Assembly (NCBI RefSeq): GCF_017310545.1 | Contig: NZ_CP066203.1 | Location: 310,001 to 374,000, forward strand | Origin: Methylacidimicrobium sp. B4 | GTDB taxonomy: Bacteria; Verrucomicrobiota; Verrucomicrobiia; Methylacidiphilales; Methylacidiphilaceae | DNA: 64,000 nucleotides | Reading direction: 5' to 3' | Part shown: piece by piece, positions 8,148-17,671 of the stretch | Numbering within the stretch: position 1 is the first letter of the stretch | Layout of the letters: each line of letters opens with the position of its first letter | Translations under genes and position numbers: made by a program | The notes under the pieces: model-generated | The model's database searches: none | Told to the model about the DNA's origin: nothing | The model's input: only the letters and a program-made list of their open reading frames with translations

Positions 8148-9085
8148 TCACGGGGGGAGCCGGCTTCATCGGCTCGAACCTCGCCCTGGAGCTCCAACGC
8201 CGGGAGCCGGGCGCGGAGATCTTGCTGGTCGATGATTTTCGGAGCGGCTCCTTTCCCAACCTTGCCGGGTTCCGCGGAGACCTGGTCACAGCCGACGTGG
8301 GCCTTCTCGACTGGCCCCGCCTCCTCGGCAACCGGACTCCTGAGCTGATCTTCCATCTGGCCTCGATCACCGATACGACCGTGACCGATACGGCCACCCA
8401 GATGCGCGCCAATGTCGAGGGATGGCGCCACCTCCTCTCGTGTTTCGCTGGGAAGTCGGTCCGGCTGGTCTACGCCTCTTCCGCCGCCGTCTACGGCATC
8501 TGCACCTCCGTGCGAAACCGGGTCGGGGATCCGGAACGGCCCGCCAATGCCTACGGCTTTTCCAAGCTCCAGATGGAGCATCTGGCCCGGCGCTTCTCCC
8601 GGGAGAACCCGGGCATCCCCCTTTGCGGGCTGCGCTACTTCAATGTCTACGGGCCGCGCGAGACCCATAAGGGAAAGTCGGCGAGCATGATCGGCCAGCT
8701 GGCCACGCAGATCCGTGCCGGGAAGCGTCCGCGCCTCTTCATCGATGGAACCCAGAAGAGGGATTTTGTCTACGTCGCCGACGCGGTCGAGGCCACGCTC
8801 GCTGCGGCGCTCGCGGCCCTCGCCGCCAAGGCGCACGCGGTCTTCAACGTGGGCTCGGGCCAGGGCCGATCCTTCAACGAGGTGATCGGCTGCCTCAACG
8901 CTGCACTCGGGACCCAGGAGGAGCCCGAATACTTCCCCTGTCCCTATCGGTTTTTCCAGCCGCACACCGAGGCCGATCTTTCGGCCACCCGGGCCACCAT
9001 CGGATATGCACCTCGGTTCCCCTTGGAAAAGGGGATCGAGGCCTATCGCGAATCGGGTTGGCTCGGGCGCGATCCCCTGGAGTAG
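8129..9085 (+). CDS. hldD: ADP-L-glycero-D-manno-heptose 6-epimerase-like protein
   Basis: This 318-residue protein belongs to the extended short-chain dehydrogenase family. The NAD(P)-binding motif GGAGFIGS is at residues 8-15. SSAAVYG is followed by the catalytic YGFSK. RYFNVYGPRETHKGKSASM and DGTQKRDFVYVADAVEA are close to HldD, which makes the heptose precursor of lipopolysaccharide inner core. The ATG at 8129 has GGAAGGAG directly upstream and lies inside the end of rsmE, so translational coupling is likely. A different sugar epimerase role is possible but less likely. Confidence 0.85.
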   Translation: MAKEIVITGGAGFIGSNLALELQRREPGAEILLVDDFRSGSFPNLAGFRGDLVTADVGLLDWPRLLGNRTPELIFHLASITDTTVTDTATQMRANVEGWRHLLSCFAGKSVRLVYASSAAVYGICTSVRNRVGDPERPANAYGFSKLQMEHLARRFSRENPGIPLCGLRYFNVYGPRETHKGKSASMIGQLATQIRAGKRPRLFIDGTQKRDFVYVADAVEATLAAALAALAAKAHAVFNVGSGQGRSFNEVIGCLNAALGTQEEPEYFPCPYRFFQPHTEADLSATRATIGYAPRFPLEKGIEAYRESGWLGRDPLE

Positions 9086-9124
9086 AGCCTTGCTTCCTGC
9101 TTCACTCTCCCCCATCTTTTTTTT

Positions 9125-10690
9125 GTGAGCTCTCCGCAGTTTCCCCCCGATGGCGAGGAGTGGCAGCGCCGCTTCCAGGACATGTTTCGCGCGTTTTCGC
9201 CAGCAGGGGTCCTGACCGACAAGAAGGAGGAAGGAAAGAACCGGGAAGCCTTCGAGAAGCAGATCCGCTCCTTTTCCCTCACGCCGAAGGATCTCAAAGT
9301 CTACCTCGACCGATTCGTCATCCAGCAGGAGGAGGCGAAGCGGGTCCTCTCCGTCGCCGTCTGCGACCACTACAACCATGTTCGGGCCGCCCTCTCGGGC
9401 CAGGATCTCCCTCACTACGTCAAGCAGAACGTCCTCTTGGTCGGCCCGAGCGGCGTGGGAAAGACCTACCTGGTGCGCTGCCTGGCCGAGCGGATCGGGG
9501 TGCCGATGGTCCGGGGAGATGCGACGAAGTTTTCCGAGACGGGCTACGTGGGGGGCGATGTCGAGGACCTCGTCCGGGAACTGGTCCAGCAGGCGGGGGG
9601 CGATGTCTCCATCGCCCAGTACGGCATCGTCTATCTGGATGAGATCGACAAGCTGGCGGGGTTCAGCTCGATGGGTCGGGATGTGAGCGGGCGAGGGGTG
9701 CAGGCGAACCTGCTCAAGCTGCTCGAGGAGACCGAGGTTCCCGTGCGGGCTCCGTATGACCTGCAAGGCCAGATCCAGACGATGCTCGACTTCCAGCGGG
9801 GCGGACGGGAGAAGCGGACGGTCAACACCCGCCACATTCTCTTCCTGGTGAGCGGAGCCTTCACCCGCCTTCCCGAGATCGTCTCACGCCGGATGCGGCG
9901 TGGGCACATCGGGTTCCGCGCGGCGGGAGCGGAGGCCGACGGGGGCGAGGCGGCCAAGGAGGCCGTCACCGCCGACTTCATCGAGTATGGGCTCGAGCCC
10001 GAGTTCGTCGGGAGGCTACCGGTCCGGGTCTTCTTCGAGCCGCTCTCTGCGGATGATCTCTTCCGGATTCTGCAGGAATCGGAGGGCTCGATTCTCCGGC
10101 AGTATGTCGCCGCCTTCCAGGCCTATGGGATCTCGCTCCATTTCACCGACGGGGCCTTGCGCCGCATCGCCCAGCGCGCTGCCGAAGAGGAGACCGGAGC
10201 TCGTGGCCTCATGACGATCGGGGAGCGGGTGCTGCGTCCCTTCCGCTTCGAATGTCCCGGGACAGGCCTGCGCGAGATCGTGATCGACGAAGCGGCGGTG
10301 GAAAGCCCGGAAGAGGCGCTCGCCGCGACCCTCGCCCGATTCCGCGAAGGGGGAGGGGAGAGCGTCCAGGAGGTGGAGGCGTTCGTCGAGGAGTTTTTCC
10401 GCACCCATGAGCTCCGGCTCCGCTTCGACCCCGAGGCGGTAGAGGCGCTTCGCGCCGAAGCGGGTCCCCAGCCCGGTGCGGTGGCCGCGCTCTGCCGGAT
10501 GAAATTCAAGGATTTTTCCTTCGGGCTCCGCCTGATCCGGGCCAACACCGGTCAAGACACCTTTACGCTCCCTGCGGAAGTGGTTCAGGATCCTGAAGCG
10601 GTCTTGAGCCGCTGGGTGCTCGCCTCCTACACCGACTCGACCAACGCGGCCTCCGAGAATCAGGAGAGGAAGAGCACCGAGGCCGAGTAG
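9125..10690 (+). CDS. ClpX-like AAA+ unfoldase with extended C-terminus
   Basis: This protein of up to 521 residues starts at GTG 9125 or, less likely, ATG 9182. It has the ClpX AAA+ core: Walker A GPSGVGKT near 108, pore loop GYVG, Walker B IVYLDEIDKLA and sensor-2 ETGARGL. The ClpP-docking tripeptide IGF appears in RRGHIGF, so it may partner with ClpP. It lacks the N-terminal four-cysteine zinc domain of true ClpX. It carries about 120 extra residues at the C-terminus, where LRLRFDPEAVEALRAEA resembles a second copy of the AAA lid. It may serve special substrates. Its 3' end overlaps the convergent FIST gene by 31 bp. Confidence 0.85.
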   Translation: MSSPQFPPDGEEWQRRFQDMFRAFSPAGVLTDKKEEGKNREAFEKQIRSFSLTPKDLKVYLDRFVIQQEEAKRVLSVAVCDHYNHVRAALSGQDLPHYVKQNVLLVGPSGVGKTYLVRCLAERIGVPMVRGDATKFSETGYVGGDVEDLVRELVQQAGGDVSIAQYGIVYLDEIDKLAGFSSMGRDVSGRGVQANLLKLLEETEVPVRAPYDLQGQIQTMLDFQRGGREKRTVNTRHILFLVSGAFTRLPEIVSRRMRRGHIGFRAAGAEADGGEAAKEAVTADFIEYGLEPEFVGRLPVRVFFEPLSADDLFRILQESEGSILRQYVAAFQAYGISLHFTDGALRRIAQRAAEEETGARGLMTIGERVLRPFRFECPGTGLREIVIDEAAVESPEEALAATLARFREGGGESVQEVEAFVEEFFRTHELRLRFDPEAVEALRAEAGPQPGAVAALCRMKFKDFSFGLRLIRANTGQDTFTLPAEVVQDPEAVLSRWVLASYTDSTNAASENQERKSTEAE

Positions 10691-11850
10691 CCGTGGAGGT
10701 AGTTGACGTTTCCCACGGGCCCGATCTCCCCGCTCGCAAAGAACCCGGCGGCGGGCAGCCGGGGGAAGAGCTCCTGGATTAACCCCGCATCCCTCCCAGC
10801 CACGCCGAAGAGGCCCTTCCCCCTCCCGGCGCAGAGGCTGACCAGAGCGGCCAGCGGCTTGCCCGTGGGGAAATGCTCGATCTTTTCGGTCTGGAGCAGC
10901 TGCCGCAAGGACCGCTCGGCCGATTCGGGGTCGCGGAGCTGGTATTGGAGCGTCTGGCCGACGCGGACGAGCGCCCCGACGGCAACCGCACCTGAGGAGG
11001 GATCGGCTCCCAGGATGTTGCGCACGAGGAAGTCCCCCTGGTGGAACTCGTCCCGGTACTCGGAAACGGCGAGCCCGACGAAGATATGCCCATGCGCCTT
11101 CTCGCGCTCCCGCTCCGAAAGGGATTCGAAGGCGTTGGCCAAGGCCTGGTAGGCGCTTCCGGAGCCCAGGGTATAGAGGATATTTCGATCGGCCCCGGTC
11201 ACAGTGTAGGGATCGCCAATCGGCCGACATCCTTGAGAGACGACGACATGAAAGCCGACCTCTCCCTGAAGGGCGATCGCGACTCCGCCTTCCACGGGCT
11301 TCCGGTCGAGAAAGACAGCGGTTTCCCCTTCGCGGGTCCCGCCCGCCAAGCCTCCCCAGACCGGGACCCCCGGGTAGGCGCGGTTCCAGATGCGCAAGAG
11401 CCGCTCCGCGGGAAGAACGTTCGGATTGGCCAAGAGGAGCCATCCCGCCACCTCCCCGGGCCCAAGCCCGGTTTTCTGATGCCAGGTTGCGGGCTCCTCC
11501 TCGGCTTCCAGCTCTTCGGGCAAGAGAGCGACCGGGGTGGTCCGCATCCCCGGATGGCGGAGGCCGAGGACCGAAAACCCCTCCTCGGCTTCGAACTCGG
11601 CCCCTTCGGCGAGGAAGCCCTGCCCGGTTACGGCAACCAGGAGCGGGGCATGGCCGTAGATGGTCAGCACTTCGCAAAGATCGGTCAAATAGGGCGCATA
11701 CGAGGGGGAGGCGAAGACCACCGTGAGCGAAGGGTCGCCGCCGAGCTTTGCGCGCAGATCTTCGGCGAGGGCTCGGCTGGCAGGCTCGGAAAAGGAACCG
11801 GAATAAGCCACGGACACCGCACGAGGAGCATCCATAGAGAAAATCATCAT
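10660..11850 (-). CDS. FIST domain sensory protein
   Basis: This protein of about 396 residues contains both FIST N and FIST C domains, a small-ligand sensory module. Visible family motifs include GGLAGGT in the first half, FVGLAVSEYRDEFHQGDFLVRNILG in the middle, and LCAGRGKGLFG followed by FFASGEIGPVG near the end. FIST proteins are thought to bind amino acids or similar ligands and usually partner with signal-transduction proteins, but no kinase or receiver is adjacent. Start candidates are ATG 11850 and ATG 11835; neither has a strong ribosome site. It lies 16 bp after the hydrolase gene, so it is probably the last gene of that operon. Confidence 0.85.
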   Translation of the reverse strand: MMIFSMDAPRAVSVAYSGSFSEPASRALAEDLRAKLGGDPSLTVVFASPSYAPYLTDLCEVLTIYGHAPLLVAVTGQGFLAEGAEFEAEEGFSVLGLRHPGMRTTPVALLPEELEAEEEPATWHQKTGLGPGEVAGWLLLANPNVLPAERLLRIWNRAYPGVPVWGGLAGGTREGETAVFLDRKPVEGGVAIALQGEVGFHVVVSQGCRPIGDPYTVTGADRNILYTLGSGSAYQALANAFESLSEREREKAHGHIFVGLAVSEYRDEFHQGDFLVRNILGADPSSGAVAVGALVRVGQTLQYQLRDPESAERSLRQLLQTEKIEHFPTGKPLAALVSLCAGRGKGLFGVAGRDAGLIQELFPRLPAAGFFASGEIGPVGNVNYLHGYSASVLFLS

Positions 11851-11866
11851 TTTTTTTGGTTCTCTG

Positions 11867-12907
11867 TCAATGCCTTGGAAGGGCAAAATCCCTCGGCCAA
11901 ATCTCTTGCGCGATCCGGAGGCTCTCCCGCATGAGCCTGTAGCCGACATGGCCCTGCGGAAAGGGGAAGAAGTGACAGCCCTGCCATGCGTCCCGGAACT
12001 CCTGCAGGAGGCGCAGCGGCACGACCCGGTCGTAGATCCCTCCCAATAGGAGGACCTCCTCGGGCTTGAGATGGGGGCGGGAGAGGCTCGGGCAGACCAG
12101 CCGGAGATGGGGCTCCGCGGTCTCCGGGGAAACCTCCAGCCGCTCGAGCGTCCGGCGGATGCCGCGCCCGCTCGGGGATTCCCACATCGCGTGCTCGATC
12201 CGGAAGATCGGCTCCAGGAGCATGAGCCGGTCGAAGACCCGTTCGACGCAGGCCGCCTGGGCGAGGACCCAGCCGCCGTAGCTGATCCCCCAGCCCCCCA
12301 TGAGCCGGCTCCCCTGGGCTCGCAGCCAGTGGGCAAAGACACGCAGATCGAGCACCCCCTGGCGCAAGGTCTCGGCCGTGCGGACCAGGTCCGCCGTCAC
12401 GCACATCTCCCCGGGAAAGAGCCCAAAGGGCCGCCGGGCATAATGGTAGGGGAGATGCATGAAGGCCGCGTTCCATCCCAAGGCGTTGAGCCGGCCAGCC
12501 CAGTACCGGTAGCCGAAGTCGCTCACCGACATGAGGCCGTGCGCGATGACCATGGTGGGCCCGCTCCAGCCCTCGGGTCCCAGCCAGAAATCGAATACGG
12601 CCGTCCGGTTGCGCCGCGCCGGTCCCGGCAACGGGCTCGGGAAGCGGATGCGGAGGGCCTTCCCACGCGGGGTGCAGCTCGGGGAAGGGGAAAAGCCAGG
12701 AGGAAGGGCGTAATATTCCTTGAGGGAGGCGCCTCGCCAGGAGTCGACGTAGGCCTCGAGCCGCTGGCGGAAGGTCCGTTCCGGCCGGTGCCGCGCCTGG
12801 AGCAAGGAGATCCAGGCAAAGCTCGCCTCGTCGACGAGCCCCGCCCAACGCCGGTGGAGCAGGGAAGGCCAGCGGGTTGCGCGGGCTGTCCCACCCTCCG
12901 CGTGCAC
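11867..12907 (-). CDS. Alpha/beta hydrolase
   Basis: This 346-residue protein starts at GTG 12907, which has GGAGGAACG 5 nt upstream. A much longer open frame extends upstream but only shadows the NIPSNAP gene. The hydrolase signature is clear: oxyanion region VIAHGLMS, nucleophile elbow GISYGGW with Ser as nucleophile, acid in GGIYDRVVP and His in FPQGHVGY. It resembles the ABHD18-like branch of the superfamily. No signal peptide is seen, so it is cytoplasmic. Its neighbours (two NIPSNAP genes upstream, FIST downstream) are on the same strand with short gaps. Confidence 0.85.
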   Translation of the reverse strand: MHAEGGTARATRWPSLLHRRWAGLVDEASFAWISLLQARHRPERTFRQRLEAYVDSWRGASLKEYYALPPGFSPSPSCTPRGKALRIRFPSPLPGPARRNRTAVFDFWLGPEGWSGPTMVIAHGLMSVSDFGYRYWAGRLNALGWNAAFMHLPYHYARRPFGLFPGEMCVTADLVRTAETLRQGVLDLRVFAHWLRAQGSRLMGGWGISYGGWVLAQAACVERVFDRLMLLEPIFRIEHAMWESPSGRGIRRTLERLEVSPETAEPHLRLVCPSLSRPHLKPEEVLLLGGIYDRVVPLRLLQEFRDAWQGCHFFPFPQGHVGYRLMRESLRIAQEIWPRDFALPRH

Positions 12908-12983
12908 GCCCGTTCCTCCTTTTGCGGATCGTGCCTCCCGGGTCACCAGACCTCCGTCTCGGACAACGGCATGCCCTCCCGGA

Positions 12984-13304
12984 TCATTCCCGCCTCGACC
13001 CCGGGGTCGGCTCGAGCGGGGTGATTCGAGCGCCACTCCGCTCGGAAAGCGCGGCCGACCGGGGAAGGAGCCGCTGCTCCCACTCGGGGCTTTGATAGAT
13101 GGCCTGGCAGACCCGCTCCCGCTCCTTCTCGTCGGCGAAGGCCCGGATCCAGACATAACGGCTGGGATCCCCCGGCACCGTAAAGGAGCCGAGCGCCCGC
13201 GCCCCGAGGCCGACCTGGAAAGGCACGAGCTCCTCGTCCATGAAACGGACAAACTCCTCCAGGCATCCCGGCTGGATCCGGTACTCGCGCAACTCGTAGA
13301 TCAT
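12984..13304 (-). CDS. NIPSNAP-family protein, copy 2
   Basis: This 106-residue protein has the NIPSNAP fold start MIYELREYRIQPG and the segment FTVPGDPSRYVWIRAFADEKER, a dimeric alpha/beta-barrel family of ill-defined role. It is a tandem duplicate of the protein at 13379-13699. The first 26 residues are identical, apart from one position, to that copy, and the tail (EPTPGSRRE) is similar. The repeat unit is 395 bp. It lies upstream of the alpha/beta hydrolase in the same operon. Confidence 0.85.
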   Translation of the reverse strand: MIYELREYRIQPGCLEEFVRFMDEELVPFQVGLGARALGSFTVPGDPSRYVWIRAFADEKERERVCQAIYQSPEWEQRLLPRSAALSERSGARITPLEPTPGSRRE

Positions 13305-13378
13305 TGGAGGATGCTAAATGCTTCCTTCCCGGAAGGCAACGGAAGGAGACGCGGCGGCAGGGACATCCCGCCGACCAA

Positions 13379-13699
13379 TCATCGCAGCTTCGATCCCGGG
13401 GTCGGCTTCAGGAGGGAGACCTGGAGCCCCTCGGCCTCCATGAGATCTCCACACCTGGGCCCAAAGCGCCCCTCCCACTCCGCACTCCCGTAGACCTCCT
13501 GGCAGACCCGCTCCCGCTCCTTCTCGTCGGCGAAGGCCCGGATCCAGACATAACGGCTGGGATCCCCCGGCACCGTGAAAGAGCCAACCACGGTTACCCC
13601 TTTGCCCGCTTGAAAGGGCAAAAGCTCCTCATCCATGAAACGGACAAACTCCTCCAGGCATCCCGGCTGGATCCGGTACTCACGCAGCTCGTAGATCAT
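13379..13699 (-). CDS. NIPSNAP-family protein, copy 1
   Basis: This 106-residue NIPSNAP protein is the first gene of the minus-strand operon that continues through its duplicate, the alpha/beta hydrolase and the FIST gene. The conserved N-terminus is MIYELREYRIQPGCLEEF, and the centre FTVPGDPSRYVWIRAFADEKER is identical to copy 2. The C-terminal third has diverged (GDLMEAEGLQVSLLKPTPG). Family members are stress- or membrane-associated, but a specific activity is not established. Confidence 0.85.
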   Translation of the reverse strand: MIYELREYRIQPGCLEEFVRFMDEELLPFQAGKGVTVVGSFTVPGDPSRYVWIRAFADEKERERVCQEVYGSAEWEGRFGPRCGDLMEAEGLQVSLLKPTPGSKLR

Positions 13700-13810
13700 C
13701 CGGCGATGCTAAATGCTTCCTTCCCGGAAGGCAACGGGGCTGCTGCGATCCCGATCGTCCTTTCTCCTTGCCTTTCTCCGTCCGTGAGGGAGGCTTTCCG
13801 GAAAGCGACG

Positions 13811-14113
13811 ATGCGCTACGAAGAGTTTCTCCAAACGCTCCGCGATCCACCGGAGGCCGCTCCTCCTGGCCTGCGTCCTCCTCTCGAGGCCCTCTGGCAC
13901 GAGCGGGCGGGCGAGTGGGACCGGGCCCACCGGATCGTGCAGGTTCAGGAAGACGCCGCTTCCGCTTGGGTCCATGCCTACCTCCATCGCCGGGAAGGCG
14001 GCGCGAGCAACGCCCGCTACTGGTATGCCCGGGCGGGGAAGCGGGAGAGCACCGTTCCGCTCGACCGGGAGTGGGAGGAGATCGTCCGGGCGCTGCTGGA
14101 CGAGCCGGCTTGA
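13811..14113 (+). CDS. Small conserved protein of unknown function
   Basis: This 100-residue protein starts at ATG 13811. Longer in-frame extension only shadows the NIPSNAP genes. The composition ALWHERAGEWDRAHRIVQ, then SAWVHAYLHRREGGASNARYWYARAGK is familiar from a widespread family of small uncharacterised bacterial proteins that end in EEWEEIVRALL. It is rich in Trp and His and helical in character, probably cytoplasmic. It is divergent from the NIPSNAP operon. Confidence 0.75.
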   Translation: MRYEEFLQTLRDPPEAAPPGLRPPLEALWHERAGEWDRAHRIVQVQEDAASAWVHAYLHRREGGASNARYWYARAGKRESTVPLDREWEEIVRALLDEPA

Positions 14114-14159
14114 GCTGCCTCGGGGAACCCTGCCGGATGCTGTGCGAGCGGGCGGGAGC

Positions 14160-15720
14160 GGCCCGGGGGTTGGCTCCAAGACGGCTTGGCGGATGGAGAA
14201 GGACGGGAAGATGCCGGTGCCGGTCGAGCAGCTGCCGACCGGGACGGCGATCGTGCATGCGGAGGAGAAGCAGCCCGGCGGAGTCGCCCTCTATGCCCGC
14301 GTCTCTAGCGCCGACCAGAAGGCGGATCTCGATCGGCAGCTGGCGCGGCTTCCGGAGTGGATCGCCGAGGCCGAATCCCGCATCCAGAGAGCCGAAAGGG
14401 GAATCGGCATCCTCAAAGGGCGAGAGCCGGGCTCCAAGAAGCGTCGGCTTGGGAGCCTTCGCGCCAAGCTTGCGGCGCTGGTCGCCGACCGGGACTTGGG
14501 GGCGCATCCACCTCTGCTTCGGCGCCCGCCGCCTTTTCCGCCAGCAGCTTGCCTTGGAGGAGAACGGCTACGCCAGCCATGCGGAGTAGCAGGAGGAGCG
14601 GAGCGGCGAGTGCTTTGTGATCGGCTCGAAGGACGAGACCGCGCGCAACCAGTCCTGCCAGGCCTCGGTCGAGGACGACGGCGGCCTGACCCTGCGTCTG
14701 CGTCTTCCGGATGCGCTGGCCTCGGATGGCAAGCTTCTGGTCATTCCCGGGGTGCGGTTCACCGATGGCCAGGAGGAGATCCTTCGGGCGCTTGCCGCGA
14801 GCCGGGTTGTCTTCTCGCAACCCAAGACGGGCCATCCCGTCCGGAAGCGGGAGGGGGTGGCCGTGAGCTACCGCTTTCTCCGGGGACCAGAAGGGCTGGC
14901 GGCTCTTCGCGAGCGTCCCGACCAGGCCCGTTCCCATTGCGACGAGCCGTCTGGCGGGATCGCTGGGGATCGACATCTACCACGACCCTCTGGCCGTGGC
15001 GGAGACGGGCCGCTTCGGCACCGGTTGCGGGCCATGAGGATCGACCTGAACCTTCATGGCGCGAACACCCTACCAGGCGAAGGCCATCATCGGCGATGCG
15101 GCAAGGAGGATGGTGGAGATGGCCCGGGAGCGTGGGCTTCCCCAGGTCCTTGAGCGGCTCGATCTATAGAAAAGGAGGGCGGAGCTTGAGGTGGCGAGTC
15201 GATCGGCCGCCCGGAAGATCTCTTGCGTTCGCTACTCCCAGACCATCGCCCTGCTCAAGCTGGGCTGCTTTCGAGCCGGAGTCGAGGGGATCGAAGTCGA
15301 TCCGGCCTACCCTTCCGGGATCGGCGGCGTGAACCACGCGCGTCGTCACGGCATCGCTTTTCACCAGGGCGCGGCCGCCATCGCTTGGGAGAGGATTGGG
15401 CCTCTTCCGAGCGTCCGGCCGTGCGGGAGGTGGTTGCGCCGGCTCGCAATGGCGGCCATCTCCCCTTCGCCCTACCCGCGAGGAATCGGGCGAAGCCTGT
15501 CTGGTCGTTCTGGTCGGAGGTTCGGAGCAGGCTCAACGCGGCGCAGGCAGCGCATGCCCGGTCGGGCGACTTGCGAAGAGCCACCCGCGCGTTTGCTCCC
15601 GGAAACGCGGGCATGGGGTGCGACCTGGGCATTGCTGGCGGAATCCCGGCATGCGAACCGCCGGGAGCACTCTTCGGCCGAGGTCGTCGACGACCTTCCC
15701 TGGTAGGGGAATGGTGGTCT
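14160..15720 (+). pseudogene. Decayed IS607-like element (TnpA fragment joined to TnpB remnant)
   Basis: From about 14160 an HTH piece (KTAWRMEKDGKMPVPVEQLPTG) leads into a serine-recombinase start (GGVALYARVSSADQKADLDRQ). The frame then passes directly into TnpB sequence (EPGSKKRRLGSLRAKLAALV). An amber codon at 14587 and several frame changes break TnpB. Later pieces are recognisable: RFTDGQEEILRALAASRVVFSQ, VLERLDL, GCFRAGVEGIEVDPAYPS. A better copy of the same TnpB lies at 40053-41110. The element is dead. Confidence 0.8.
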
Positions 15721-15836
15721 CTGGTTTGAGGAACAACATCTTCCCCATGAGCTGCGGCAATTCAGAGGATGAAAACTCTTCATTGGCATTCCAGCGCGCT
15801 CAGAGCGCAGAATGGCAAAAGAGAAGGAGCCACAAA

Positions 15837-16484
15837 ATGCGCCATTCCCGCCAACCCGAGAGCCGTGCTGGGAGTCACCGTCGTCCGGTCGCAAAACGGC
15901 TTCGCTGCTGCCGCAGCGGCTCGACCCGCTCAGCGACCCTCCGAGCCGTCCTCACCGCGCTTCTTTTCTGTTGCGGAGCGGCCTGCGCCGCCTCCCGCAG
16001 CGGTCCCTCTGCTTCTCCCTCTCCCGGCAAAGTCAAGATCGTGGTCTTTCCCTTCGAGCTCGAGGATAGCAGCGCCGCGGGCAGCATGGGATCGGCTCCC
16101 GATGCAGCGCCCTACCTGACCCGGGCGACCGAGGAGGCACGACGGGCGCTCCTCCAATCCGGACGCTACACCCTGATCGATCCCGCCGGCGCCGATCTCG
16201 GAGCGGAGGCGGGCCGCGGATTGCGCAATTGCAACGGCTGCGAGGCGGCGATCGCAAGGAAGCTTGGCGCCGATCAATCCCTGATCGGAGTGATCCTCCG
16301 GCCGGAAATGGTGGAATACGGTGCCAAGATTTGGATCACCGATGCCCGAGACGGCAGGATCCTTTCGACGTCCGCCCTGCGCTTGTCCCTGGGAGGGCCC
16401 GAGTCCTGGGTGAGCGGAGTCCGTCTGCTGATGCCGCGCCTAACCGCGCCGGCAAGACCGAGCGCCGGAACGAAGCAGCCTTAG
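15837..16484 (+). CDS. DUF3280/DUF2380-like exported protein
   Basis: This 215-residue protein starts at ATG 15837, preceded by AAGGAG. An N-terminal basic stretch is followed by a hydrophobic signal segment (VLTALLFCCGAACAAS). The mature domain shows the DUF3280 pattern: KIVVFPFELEDSSA, a region with SGRYTLIDPAGADL, the paired cysteines LRNCNGCEAAIARKLGAD, then WITDARDGRILST and SWVSGVRLLMPRL. The family is of unknown function but is frequent near redox or methanol-oxidation genes. No such neighbour is present here. Confidence 0.75.
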   Translation: MRHSRQPESRAGSHRRPVAKRLRCCRSGSTRSATLRAVLTALLFCCGAACAASRSGPSASPSPGKVKIVVFPFELEDSSAAGSMGSAPDAAPYLTRATEEARRALLQSGRYTLIDPAGADLGAEAGRGLRNCNGCEAAIARKLGADQSLIGVILRPEMVEYGAKIWITDARDGRILSTSALRLSLGGPESWVSGVRLLMPRLTAPARPSAGTKQP

Positions 16485-16622
16485 CCTGCAGCTCTCCCTA
16501 TGGCCCTTGGGCGACTGGCTCAAGCGACACGGACGCTCCGGTCTCGCTCGGTCCCCCTTCTTGCCGCCGTGCGGTCGCCCAGCTCGAGGGGAAAACCGGC
16601 GTGCCGCGCTCCTCCTCGGCCG

Positions 16623-17534
16623 CTACGCACTGGAAGAAGACCGGAACGCCCTCTGGTAGTCCTCCCCGCTTCCTGGCCCGGCCGCACCGGAGAATCGGAA
16701 GGATTGCAGGATCCTCTCGACCAGCCGATCTGCCGCCGGGGAGGGTTGCCGGCTGCGGCGTAGCACGAACTCAAAATCGGGCAGAGGCGGTAGGGACTCC
16801 GCCGCGCCAAGCGGCCTGAGAGTCGCAGGAAGATGATGCTCGGGAAGGATCGTCACCGCAAGGCCGGCGCCTACCGCTGCGAGGATTCCTGCGGTGCCCC
16901 CACTCTGGGCCACGATCGTCCACGACCGACCGGCCCGATCGAGGAGCTCCAGCGCCAGCTGCCGCCACCGGCAAAACGGGGGATATACCGCCAGCGGCAC
17001 CGGCCGTTTTGAATCCAGCGCCATCTCCGAGCCCGCCACCCAGACGCGCCGCTCGCGGAAGAGAGCGACGCCTTCCCCCTCGCCGATCTCATGGCTGACC
17101 ACGGCGAGCTCCAGCTCCCCCGCCTCGATCAGGGCTTCGATGTCGGGGCCGATGCCAAGCTCGATCTGTAGGCGGATCCCCGGGTAGGCCGCCCCGAATC
17201 GATCCAGCAACGGGGACAAGGCGCGGAGATCGAAATATTCCGGCATCCCGATCCGGATCGCAGGGAGGCGATCGAGCCCGAGACGATGCTCGGCTTCCCG
17301 AGAGAGCTCGAGCATGCGCCGCGCGTAGGATAGGAGAACTTCGCCGCATTGCGTCAGCTCGATCCCATGGGCACTGCGTCGGATGAGCCGCGATCCGACC
17401 TGCTCTTCCAGGCGCTTGATGTGAAGGCTCACGGCCGATTGGGTGAGATTGACTGCGCGAGCCGCCTTGGTGAAGCCGCCCAACTCGCAGACGGTGGAGA
17501 AGGTTCGCAAGAGAACGATGTCGTAAAGAATCAT
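16623..17534 (-). CDS. LysR-family transcriptional regulator
   Basis: This 303-residue protein has an N-terminal winged helix-turn-helix (LLRTFSTVCELGGFTKAARAVNLTQSAVSLHIKRLEEQVG) and a substrate-binding domain from about residue 90 (IRIGMPEYFD; LELAVVSHEIGEGEG; SGGTAGILAAVGAGLAVTILPEHH). This is the full LysR layout and the normal length. By family knowledge it binds DNA as a tetramer and responds to a small molecule. The usual divergent target is not evident, because the next gene upstream runs on the same strand. Confidence 0.9.
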   Translation of the reverse strand: MILYDIVLLRTFSTVCELGGFTKAARAVNLTQSAVSLHIKRLEEQVGSRLIRRSAHGIELTQCGEVLLSYARRMLELSREAEHRLGLDRLPAIRIGMPEYFDLRALSPLLDRFGAAYPGIRLQIELGIGPDIEALIEAGELELAVVSHEIGEGEGVALFRERRVWVAGSEMALDSKRPVPLAVYPPFCRWRQLALELLDRAGRSWTIVAQSGGTAGILAAVGAGLAVTILPEHHLPATLRPLGAAESLPPLPDFEFVLRRSRQPSPAADRLVERILQSFRFSGAAGPGSGEDYQRAFRSSSSA

Positions 17535-17671
17535 CCGGTCACTACGCCGAGCTTATCCCATCCGGACATTGGTGCCCAGAGAATCGACGTCTGCTCGCCC
17601 AGCCGATCGGCGGGGCGGGCTGCCCGGAGGCGGGAAAGAGGAATCCCGCACGCTACCCAAGCCCGGGAAAT

